6,438 bases of DNA from Verrucomicrobiota bacterium (lineage in GTDB: Bacteria; Verrucomicrobiota; Kiritimatiellia; Kiritimatiellales; Tichowtungiaceae). The notes under the pieces are model-generated. The model was not told the origin of the DNA. It ran no database searches and was given only the letters and a program-made list of their open reading frames with translations. Both the position numbers and the translations under genes were made by a program. This document shows positions 1-5,895 of this stretch, piece by piece (position 1 is the stretch's first letter; each line of letters opens with the position of its first letter). Where the stretch lies: contig JAUXCB010000091.1 of NCBI GenBank assembly GCA_030619095.1, positions 1 through 6,438 of the forward strand. The letters are read 5' to 3'.

Positions 1-259
1 GACAAAACTCTTTTCCAATTCACGGATCAAGTCAAAAGCGGCGATACAGAATACCTTCTACCACCGCACTCCAAACTTTGAATTCCATCTATGTTTTGGA
101 AACCAGATAATCACGCACAGTCGTTTCGTCGTTGGCGATGGAGTCGCAACGGGTTTCGGCATCGGCAAGTCTATCCAGGCCGTTTAATCCTCTTCTCCAT
201 ATCGGCTCCGGCTTTCGCGAACGATATCTTTAAACGGAATCGTTCAATCCCTGAAAAAG
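1..259. other. Gap with no supportable gene
   Basis: No gene is called here. The plus-strand frame starting at base 2 is open until a TAA at about 185-187, but it has no methionine codon and no family I recognise. It could be the 3' end of a gene entering from the left, converging on the transporter gene. On the minus strand two short unstarted stretches read plausibly as protein: one ending in DETTVRDYLVSKT (about 88-210) and one containing AAFDLIRELEKSF (about 1-55). They lie in different frames and are broken by stops, so they could equally be gene relics or chance. The only other structure I see is the inverted repeat at 180-237. Confidence 0.4.
180..237. repeat. Nested inverted repeat downstream of the transporter gene
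   Basis: An 8-bp perfect inverted repeat, CCGTTTAA (180-187) against TTAAACGG (230-237), encloses a second perfect 6-bp pair, ATATCG (199-204) against CGATAT (222-227). The spacers are unequal (about 11 and 2 bases), so the fold would be a stem with a one-sided bulge. It lies about 20 bp past the transporter stop codon, where a 3' end signal is expected. Neither strand shows a T-run after the stem, so it does not look like a standard intrinsic terminator. It could still stabilise the 3' end of the def-transporter mRNA or mark a small mobile repeat. Confidence 0.4.
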
Positions 260-1165
260 TCAGTCCATCGGGACGGGTTTGCCGTTTTTGAGAGGGATGA
301 GCGCGACGAGCATGCCGGACAGGATGATTGCGCCGCCGGCGAGCTCCGGCGCGCTCAGCGCCTCCCCCAATACCATCCATGCGAAGAGCGCCGCCAAAAA
401 CGGTTTTAAAAAGAAAGCCATCGACCCGACACTCGCCTCAACGTGGCCGATGCCATAGATGAACAGGAAATAAGCCAACGCCGTTCCGACCAGTGACAGA
501 TAGGTGATTCCGGCCCAATCCATTATGCCGTAGGCCGCCAGCGGCCAGCCTTCAAAGCCGAGGGAAACGGGGAGAATACACGTGCCTCCGACAAGCCCGA
601 CAAAGGCGGTAATGGGCAACGCGCCGTAAGCAGGAGTCATCTTCTTGAAAAACACGGTGTAGAGAGCGAACACCATAATCGCGACCAGCATCAGCAATAG
701 ACCGGTCGGCGAAATGCCGTCCGCACGATCCCATGCCAGCACACCGATCCCGGCAAGGCAGACGGCAACCGCCGCGAGTTTGCGAGCCGTGATCTTTTCA
801 GGAAGAACCAGCGGGGCAAACAGTACGACAAAAACCGGATTACAGCTGAAAACCAGCGCCGCGATGTTGGCCGGCAGATAGGTGATCGCCAGATGATACA
901 AACTTGACATCAGAGTCACGCCGAGCAGTCCCAGGCCGGACAGTGCAATCAAATCGGGTCGAGCCAGCGTCTTTCCTCGGGCGTGCAACTGATGCAACGC
1001 GGGGAACAGCAGAACAATTCCGGTGATGAAAAAGCGGAAAAATGCCAGCCAGAACGGATACTGTCCGGCCACTCCGCCGCCGGTCTGCATCAGCTTGGAT
1101 GCCACCTCGATCGTGCTGAAAAGCACAATGCCAGCCAGCAAAGAAATGAATCCGCGGCGATTCAT
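260..1165 (-). CDS. EamA-type (DMT superfamily) inner-membrane transporter
   Basis: This 301-residue protein is predicted to be an inner-membrane exporter or permease of the drug/metabolite transporter superfamily. The substrate (amino acid, metabolite or drug) cannot be read from the sequence. What is visible is an almost continuous series of hydrophobic segments fitting ten helices in two EamA repeats of about 140 residues. Each repeat ends in the family's signature: LPEKITARKLAAVAVCLAGI in the first half and LGEALSAPELAGGAIILSG near residues 266-284. The length is normal and no part is missing. The ATG overlaps the stop codon of the upstream deformylase gene (ATGA, 1162-1165) and lacks a strong Shine-Dalgarno at ideal distance, so expression probably relies on translational coupling. 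The pairing with deformylase does not reveal a substrate. The family call is firm; any specific substrate would be a guess. Confidence 0.93.
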   Translation of the reverse strand: MNRRGFISLLAGIVLFSTIEVASKLMQTGGGVAGQYPFWLAFFRFFITGIVLLFPALHQLHARGKTLARPDLIALSGLGLLGVTLMSSLYHLAITYLPANIAALVFSCNPVFVVLFAPLVLPEKITARKLAAVAVCLAGIGVLAWDRADGISPTGLLLMLVAIMVFALYTVFFKKMTPAYGALPITAFVGLVGGTCILPVSLGFEGWPLAAYGIMDWAGITYLSLVGTALAYFLFIYGIGHVEASVGSMAFFLKPFLAALFAWMVLGEALSAPELAGGAIILSGMLVALIPLKNGKPVPMD

Positions 1166-1716
1166 TTTTCGACCCGGTTCTCTTTTCTGAATTTCCGAAA
1201 CAGAAGTGCGTGTTTCAGCTTGGCGACAGGCGACATATGGTCGACCAACAGAACGCCGTTTAAATGGTCGAGCTCATGCTGAATGGCGCGGGCCAACAGC
1301 CCTTTGGCATTCAACACCTGCTCATGGCCTGCCCGATCGAGAAAGCGAACCACCACTTCGGCGGACCGGGTGACGGGGGTATAGAGTCCGGGAAAGCTGA
1401 GGCATCCCTCGTCCGCCGTAGCGGTTTCCTCTGAGGCACCGATAATCTCCGGGTTGATAAACGCCTGCGGCATGGTTGCCCCAGGGTTATTTGGACGACC
1501 CTGCCCATCCAGATCGGCGTGTGCAGGCACATCCAGAACAAAAATCGCTTCGGTATGACCAATCTGTTCGGCGGCCAGCCCGATGCCCTCGGCCGTATAC
1601 ATCATTCCCAACATCCGGTCGGCTAGCGCACGGAGTTCATCGGTCACCGCTCCAATGCGCTTTGAGTGTCTGCGCAATGCCGGATTTCCATAAGTACAGA
1701 TGGGGCTTGTTGCCAT
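1162..1716 (-). CDS. def: Peptide deformylase
   Basis: This enzyme removes the formyl group from the N-terminal methionine of new proteins as they leave the ribosome; it is a cytoplasmic metalloenzyme, usually with Fe2+. All three family motifs are present: GIGLAAEQ at residues 44-51, EGCLS at 103-107 with metal ligand Cys105, and QHELDHLNG at 146-154 with ligands His147 and His151 and catalytic Glu148. The length of 184 residues is normal. The start is supported by a GAGGAG ribosome binding site five bases upstream and by alignment of the early residues with the family. The loop at about residues 64-84 (hydrophilic, rich in Gly, Pro and Asn) seems somewhat long. The gene is first of a minus-strand pair with the transporter and is divergent from the radical SAM gene. 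The usual partner fmt (methionyl-tRNA formyltransferase) is not in the window. Confidence 0.97.
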   Translation of the reverse strand: MATSPICTYGNPALRRHSKRIGAVTDELRALADRMLGMMYTAEGIGLAAEQIGHTEAIFVLDVPAHADLDGQGRPNNPGATMPQAFINPEIIGASEETATADEGCLSFPGLYTPVTRSAEVVVRFLDRAGHEQVLNAKGLLARAIQHELDHLNGVLLVDHMSPVAKLKHALLFRKFRKENRVEK

Positions 1717-1721
1717 TTTTT

Positions 1722-1727
1722 CTCCTC
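1722..1727 (-). promoter_or_regulatory. Ribosome binding site of def
   Basis: On the minus strand GAGGAG sits five bases before the ATG of the deformylase gene. It is a strong Shine-Dalgarno match and fixes the start codon. Confidence 0.8.
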
Positions 1728-1735
1728 AACCTTCT

Positions 1736-1754
1736 CTAAAGTGGATACATTTAG
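1736..1754. promoter_or_regulatory. Possible operator or overlapping promoters between divergent genes
   Basis: The 41-bp gap between def and the radical SAM gene contains CTAAA (1736-1740) facing TTTAG (1750-1754), a 19-bp imperfect palindrome with 5-bp perfect arms. Within it, on the plus strand, TACATT at about 1746-1751 resembles a -10 box (4 of 6 matches) and would start transcription at or next to the radical SAM ATG. No convincing -35 box accompanies it. The palindrome is short enough to be chance. Its central position in a divergent gap is the main reason to list it. Confidence 0.3.
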
Positions 1755-1757
1755 CGC

Positions 1758-3245
1758 ATGGATATTGTTTTCTCAACATTTAACGCCCGTTATTCCCACA
1801 CAGCCCTCGCGCTTCGTTGCCTGCGAGCGAATCTGGGCCGATTGCACAACCTTTCCTGCATGGTTGAGTTCGAACAGTCCCTTCACCCGCAGACCGCCGC
1901 TGAAAAACTCCTGGCGCACAACCCAAAACTTGTCCTCTTCAGCGTCTACATCTGGAATCTCACCATCATCGCAGAAACCGTCGCCATTCTACGCACCCTC
2001 CGCCCAAAACTCATCATCATCATCGGTGGCCCCGAGGTGAGTTACGACTATGAAGAGCTCTCTCTCTTCAGAAACTCTACCCATCTGATCTGCGGCGAGG
2101 GCGAAAGCGTGATCGAAAAGGTGTGCCAAAAACTACTAAACGGACAGACACTTCCCAAGGTGATTCAAGCGCCCCCGGCCCCTCTCGACGCCATCGCCCT
2201 ACCCTACGATGAATACACGGATGAAGATCTTGCCCATCGCCGCCTCTACGTCGAAAGTTCGCGCGGATGCCCCTTTGAGTGTGAATATTGTCTCTCCGCC
2301 CTTCAGTCCGGCGTTCGCTTCTTTCCACCCTCTATGCTTTTTCCCAGCTTTGAAAAACTCATCGAGCGCGGCGGACGCATTTTCAAATTCATCGACCGAA
2401 GCTTCAATATCAACACCGCCCACGCCGCCGAGATTTTAAATTTTTTCCTTATAAACCGCTGCGATGGCATGATGCTCCATCTCGAATGGGAACCGGGTCT
2501 GCTTCCGGCCAAACTTGAAAAGCTACTTGCAGAAGCCCCGCCGGGCTTCTTGCAGTTGGAGGTCGGTGTGCAGACATTTAACCCGGATGTTGCCAGCCGT
2601 ATTTCCCGCAGACTCAATCCGGAAAAGATCGAGAAAAACATCCGTACACTCAGCGCCATGCCCTCCGTACACCTGCACGCTGATCTCATTGCCGGGCTGC
2701 CCGGTGAAAACCTGGAAAGTATTGCCGAAGGCTTTGACCGGCTCTATGCCTGCAGGCCGGATGAAATCCAGCTCGGCATTCTTAAAAAGCTACGCGGTGC
2801 GCCCATTGCCCGGCACGACCGAACGTGGGAAATGGTCTACCACACCTCCCCGCCCTACGATGTACTCCAGACCTCTGCAATGAGTTTCCCCGAGCTGCAA
2901 GCCATCCGGCGCTTCGCACGATTCTGGGATATCACGGTCAACAATGGACGCTTTCCAAACACCGCGCCGCTGATCTGGAAAGACCCGCCCTCCGTCTTTG
3001 GCGCATTCATGGAATGGAGCGACTGGCTCTATGAGCAAACGCATGCCACCGCCGGTTTCACTCCCGGCCGTCTCGCCCGCTTCCTCGAAAAATTCCTGAC
3101 TCACCAACGTGAGCTCGATAAAAAAACAGTGCGCACGGCCATAGACTCCGATCTCGCGCCCCGCCCGACCGTCACAAAAGGAATGGAGCGCCAGACGAGA
3201 GTTCCATGTCATGGAAAAACCGGTAAAAAAAAGGGATTCGTCTAA
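1758..3245 (+). CDS. B12-binding-domain radical SAM protein, DUF4080 type
   Basis: This 495-residue cytoplasmic protein should cleave S-adenosylmethionine at a [4Fe-4S] cluster to start radical chemistry. The substrate of this subfamily is unknown to me. The N-terminal part (about 1-140) resembles a cobalamin-binding Rossmann-like domain, with NARYSH at 9-14 and GGPEVS at 90-95; the classic DxHxxG cobalamin motif is not evident, so B12 binding is uncertain. The radical SAM core carries the cluster ligands Cys171, Cys175 and Cys178 in RGCPFECEYC. It is followed by FKFIDRSFN, LEVGVQTFN, HADLIAGLPGE and QLGILKKLRG, all typical of the COG1032/DUF4080 group. The C-terminal region matches the DUF4080 extension in position. 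The final 20 or so residues are basic and low in family character. The ATG is right for the family's N-terminus, but there is no good Shine-Dalgarno at normal distance. It is divergent from def. Confidence 0.92.
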   Translation: MDIVFSTFNARYSHTALALRCLRANLGRLHNLSCMVEFEQSLHPQTAAEKLLAHNPKLVLFSVYIWNLTIIAETVAILRTLRPKLIIIIGGPEVSYDYEELSLFRNSTHLICGEGESVIEKVCQKLLNGQTLPKVIQAPPAPLDAIALPYDEYTDEDLAHRRLYVESSRGCPFECEYCLSALQSGVRFFPPSMLFPSFEKLIERGGRIFKFIDRSFNINTAHAAEILNFFLINRCDGMMLHLEWEPGLLPAKLEKLLAEAPPGFLQLEVGVQTFNPDVASRISRRLNPEKIEKNIRTLSAMPSVHLHADLIAGLPGENLESIAEGFDRLYACRPDEIQLGILKKLRGAPIARHDRTWEMVYHTSPPYDVLQTSAMSFPELQAIRRFARFWDITVNNGRFPNTAPLIWKDPPSVFGAFMEWSDWLYEQTHATAGFTPGRLARFLEKFLTHQRELDKKTVRTAIDSDLAPRPTVTKGMERQTRVPCHGKTGKKKGFV

Positions 3246-3252
3246 AGAACCC
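3211..3252 (+). repeat. Imperfect second copy of the next gene's first 14 codons
   Basis: From 3211 the plus strand, read in a different frame from the radical SAM gene whose 3' end it overlaps, encodes MEKPVKKRDSSKEP. From 3435 the start of the kinase-like gene encodes MEKPMRKTDYSKEL when its TTG is read as the first codon. Codon by codon about 30 of 42 bases and 9 of the first 13 residues match, with no gap; similarity stops after that. The copies lie 224 bp apart in the same orientation. The open frame from 3211 runs to 3450 but has no ribosome binding site and no protein-like content, so it is not called as a gene. Confidence 0.45.
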
Positions 3253-3368
3253 CCTTCAATTCTTTCGGCGGATGAAGGGCTACTCAGCAGTAGAAACAGA
3301 AATCAAGCGAAGGGTAGCCGATGCAGAATTGACACGTCCGCCGGGATAGAGAGGTCGCGCCACGGTTT

Positions 3369-3388
3369 AAAAAGCAGCGTCGCGCTGC
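3369..3388 (-). terminator. Terminator-like hairpin facing the minus strand
   Basis: GCAGCG (3374-3379) pairs perfectly with CGCTGC (3383-3388) around a 3-base loop. Read on the minus strand the stem is followed directly by five Ts (complement of 3369-3373), the form of a short intrinsic terminator. No minus-strand gene ends here, so it may instead stop antisense transcription, or it may be a REP-like palindrome. On the plus strand it has no T-tail. Confidence 0.35.
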
Positions 3389-3390
3389 GC

Positions 3391-3420
3391 TTGCCGCCCC
3401 TCTTCGGAATATGCAATAGT
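3391..3420 (+). promoter_or_regulatory. Candidate sigma70-type promoter of the kinase-like gene
   Basis: TTGCCG (3391-3396) as -35 and AATAGT (3415-3420) as -10 are separated by 18 bases. The -10 is preceded by TGC, an extended -10 element. Each hexamer matches four of six consensus positions. Transcription would begin near 3427, giving a leader of about 20 bases before the ATG at 3447. This is a consensus match only. Confidence 0.4.
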
Positions 3421-3436
3421 CCGCCTCATTTTTTTT

Positions 3437-3440
3437 GGAA
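3437..3440 (+). promoter_or_regulatory. Ribosome binding site deciding the ATG start at 3447
   Basis: GGAA lies six bases before the ATG at 3447, following a run of Ts. It is a weak but correctly spaced Shine-Dalgarno. It would lie inside the coding region if the in-frame TTG at 3435 were used, which favours the ATG. Confidence 0.5.
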
Positions 3441-3446
3441 AAACCT

Positions 3447-5756
3447 ATGAGAAAAACTGACTATTCAAAAGAACTCTGTGCGCAGCTCTTTAAAGAAGCG
3501 AACCCTCTAGCCCTGAAAACCGGACACCGCATCACCCGCTACGAAATCGGCGACGAGCTGAAGATCGATCTGCAAGGAGTGCATCCGGCGATTGAGGGAA
3601 CGGGTACGCTGGTGATCGATAAATTTCTAGGAGGCGGCTTTGCCGGTCAGGTCTATCGCTGCCGCCTGAGCGAGCTCGCGCTCCCCGCAGGCGAAGAGAT
3701 TCAGGGACTCGATGCCGGAAAACTCTATGCGGTGAAAATCATTATTCCGCCCTCAACCTTTTCGCACAGGTTCCGCAACACCATCTACTGGCTGGCCTTC
3801 CAAGGGCCGTTTAGTTCGCAGGTCAATCACGGAGCCTGCCGCTCCGGACTGATTCTACAAAAGCTGGTGCGCCGCGCCGCGCGGATTAAATTCGGCCGCG
3901 AAACCGCCATCAAAGATGCCTATGCCTCATTTTGGGATTCCAATCTCAACGCCTACGGTGAGATTACCGAATGGATCGAAGGCCGCATGTGGCTGATGGA
4001 AGCCGACGATGAGCTCAAGGGCCGCACAGATTGGAAAACGGTCGATCTGGCCGAAACCGGCAGTCCCGAATTTATCGCCAAACGCCGCTTCATGTCCAAC
4101 ATGGTCGACATGATGCATGAGATGGGTGCGCCCGAATTCGCCCGCCAGTATGAGTGGTGGACCATGAAGAGCCAGCCCAACTCCATGAAACGAACGGATA
4201 TTCCGAATGCCGACGGCCCGGCGGGCGGCCTATGCGCCATCGATTTCCGTGCCGGTCTCGCCCTCCTCCCGTGGCTCCCCATGAGCCCGGGGGATATTAA
4301 GCTGATTTTTGATGGCCTCTTTAAGCGCCGCACACTGGTTCAGTTCGACCGGTGCAATACCGAAAAAATGAAAAGCTTCTTCGAGGCGCACTCCGAAATC
4401 TTTGCGGATCTACAACCGGCTATTCATGAGTTTTTTGTGAAAGACCGCGAATATCGCCGCTCCCTGCCGGATCTAACACACCACGGACTGCGCGTTCTCT
4501 TCGATGCCGACCTTCAAAAAGATATCCGTGCCGGACTGGTCGAAGGGTATCTCGCCGCCGACCTCATCGATGAAGCCTTCGCGAAAAAACTCAATGAAGG
4601 CGGACTGCGCTTTTCCATGTTCCATCTGCTTGGAATTCTCCCCGGCCTTGGAAACATGATCCGCAAGCGCCTGGGAAACCGTGCGTACCGCGAGCATTTG
4701 TCCGCCATGCTGACCGACCGAAGCTATTTCAAGGTCGCCCTGCGGGCTCATGCCGCCAACCGGTTGATTGCATGGCACCGTGCGGGTCGCGTGGATGAGA
4801 CCCACGCCACGTTTCTACTGAACCATCCAGGGCTCTTTGTGCTCGAGCGCCTTACGCTCGGCATGCTTCCGATTGTTCTGCAACGCGTTATGTTGCGTCC
4901 GTCCCGGATCGGCCAACGCATCCGGGACGGCTTCCACTTCCTGAAAAGTTTTATTGTCAGTCCTGAATTTCGCGAGCAGTGGTTCCTGAACGAAATCGCC
5001 CTGGGCGAAAAAGAGGGCATGCTGACCCGTGAAGAGCGCGAACTGCTCGAAGGGGTTGTGAAAGACCCTTTCATTGTGCGCTATCTCAAATGCCTTGGAG
5101 TTCATTTCGCCACCGTACCGATCACACAAATCGTCAGCATCCTCGTCGGTGCAATCTGGGCGGGCTGGTTGCTGGCCAACGGCCATTCATGGAAAGCCGC
5201 CGGAGCCGCCTTTGCCGGAACCGTCGCCTTATTTCAGATTATTCCGATTTCCCCCGGCTCCATCTGCCGTGGCGGTTTTGTGGTCTTTCTCATGATCAAA
5301 GAACGCAACCTGCGCGACTACATCATTGCCGCACCGGTTTCGTTTCTGAAGTACATCGGCTACCTCGCCTTTCCGCTGCAAATGACAACCACCTACCCGC
5401 ACCTCGCCCGTTTCATGGCCAGCCGCTGGGCCACCAATATGGTGCATGTGATCCCTGTCTTCGGAGAACAAGGAGCCCTCTTCGAGCACTGGATTTTTGA
5501 TCTCTTTTTCAACCGCCCGCAACAATTCGCCAAATGGGCGGCCCCGCGGATGCACTGGCTGCTCGATGGGTGGATGATCGGCGGGCTGCTCCTCGCCGGG
5601 CTCGCCTTCTATCTCTGGCCACTACAACTGACTCAGCTCAAACCGATGGTCAACATCACCCTCGCAACGATGGTTCTATTCGCCTTCCCGCGCCTCGTCT
5701 TCTATCCGCTGATGGAAAAGAAAAAACATATTGCGGCAACCGATGCGACGCTGTAA
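3447..5756 (+). CDS. Kinase-like multi-pass membrane protein of unknown function
   Basis: This 769-residue protein has no name I can give. Residues about 55-270 resemble a divergent protein-kinase fold: glycine-rich loop GGGFAGQVYR (62-71), YAVKII with candidate ATP-binding Lys97, hinge-like GEITEWIEG (171-179), Asn245 in KSQPN where a kinase catalytic loop has its Asn, and DFRAG (266-270) in place of DFG. The catalytic-loop Asp expected five residues before Asn245 is Met240, so it may be a pseudokinase or use an unusual mechanism. Residues about 365-555 hold tandem units of about 75 residues. Hydrophobic segments follow at about 557-577, 584-601, 606-617, 625-643, 706-726 and 734-755, with a conserved-looking PISPGS (600-605) loosely like the proline/glycine motif of YbhN-type flippases. 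The architecture, kinase-like head plus membrane tail, recalls UbiB/ABC1 proteins, but their KxGQ motif is absent. An in-frame TTG at 3435 would add four residues. Confidence 0.85.
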   Translation: MRKTDYSKELCAQLFKEANPLALKTGHRITRYEIGDELKIDLQGVHPAIEGTGTLVIDKFLGGGFAGQVYRCRLSELALPAGEEIQGLDAGKLYAVKIIIPPSTFSHRFRNTIYWLAFQGPFSSQVNHGACRSGLILQKLVRRAARIKFGRETAIKDAYASFWDSNLNAYGEITEWIEGRMWLMEADDELKGRTDWKTVDLAETGSPEFIAKRRFMSNMVDMMHEMGAPEFARQYEWWTMKSQPNSMKRTDIPNADGPAGGLCAIDFRAGLALLPWLPMSPGDIKLIFDGLFKRRTLVQFDRCNTEKMKSFFEAHSEIFADLQPAIHEFFVKDREYRRSLPDLTHHGLRVLFDADLQKDIRAGLVEGYLAADLIDEAFAKKLNEGGLRFSMFHLLGILPGLGNMIRKRLGNRAYREHLSAMLTDRSYFKVALRAHAANRLIAWHRAGRVDETHATFLLNHPGLFVLERLTLGMLPIVLQRVMLRPSRIGQRIRDGFHFLKSFIVSPEFREQWFLNEIALGEKEGMLTREERELLEGVVKDPFIVRYLKCLGVHFATVPITQIVSILVGAIWAGWLLANGHSWKAAGAAFAGTVALFQIIPISPGSICRGGFVVFLMIKERNLRDYIIAAPVSFLKYIGYLAFPLQMTTTYPHLARFMASRWATNMVHVIPVFGEQGALFEHWIFDLFFNRPQQFAKWAAPRMHWLLDGWMIGGLLLAGLAFYLWPLQLTQLKPMVNITLATMVLFAFPRLVFYPLMEKKKHIAATDATL

Positions 5757-5777
5757 GAGCTCGTGGCAACGAAAGGG

Positions 5778-5839
5778 TCCGCCTGAATCATTATTTGGGC
5801 TTCAGCCCGGTTTCCCACTGGCTGGAAAAAGCAGGCGGA
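5778..5839. repeat. Inverted repeat in the convergent gap, first pair
   Basis: TCCGCCTG (5778-5785) and CAGGCGGA (5832-5839) are perfect 8-bp complements. The enclosed 46 bases include a small hairpin, GGGC-TTCA-GCCC (5797-5808). The element lies just after the stop codon of the kinase-like gene, in the 139-bp gap before the convergent NYN gene, where a bidirectional terminator would be expected. No T-run of useful length follows the stem on either strand. It interleaves with the pair at 5816-5881. Confidence 0.45.
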
Positions 5840-5881
5840 AAGTTCCACCCCTCAGAAAAATCAACCTGTTGCCAGTCAGTG
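5816..5881. repeat. Inverted repeat in the convergent gap, second pair
   Basis: CACTGGCTGG (5816-5825) can pair with CCAGTCAGTG (5872-5881) over ten positions, nine of them Watson-Crick and one G-T wobble (in plus-strand RNA). The left arm lies inside the loop of the 5778-5839 pair and the right arm outside it. The two stems are therefore either alternatives or parts of a pseudoknot-like fold. The element ends about 15 bp before the stop codon of the NYN gene. Confidence 0.45.
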
Positions 5882-5895
5882 AGGCCCATGGATCG

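Larger units (their letters stand above)
3246..3446. other. Intergenic gap between radical SAM and kinase-like genes
   Basis: About 200 bp without a gene. In order it holds the tail of the degenerate start copy, an undistinguished stretch at about 3260-3365, a GC-rich hairpin (3374-3388), a candidate promoter (3391-3420), and a T-run followed by a ribosome binding site. No T-tailed hairpin that would end the radical SAM transcript on the plus strand is visible. The compact arrangement of hairpin, promoter and start codon suggests that the downstream gene has its own promoter. Confidence 0.5.

Noticed and set aside
180..237. Integron attC-like site
   Set aside because: The length and nested arms are suggestive, but the outer arms do not contain the GTTRRRY/RYYYAAC core boxes and no integrase or cassette structure is seen.
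3435..3446. TTG at 3435 as the true start of the kinase-like gene
   Set aside because: The only Shine-Dalgarno-like GGAA lies inside this extension and is correctly spaced for the ATG at 3447. The TTG is preceded by Ts alone. It remains a minor alternative because the upstream relic also begins MEKP.
3211..3450. Open frame of 79 codons on the plus strand as a separate small gene
   Set aside because: It has no ribosome binding site, overlaps the radical SAM gene and the promoter region, and only its first 14 codons resemble protein, by similarity to the downstream gene start.
5778..5839. Standard intrinsic terminator of the kinase-like gene
   Set aside because: The paired arms are far apart and no T-run follows on the plus strand. 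The inner GGGC hairpin is only four base pairs.
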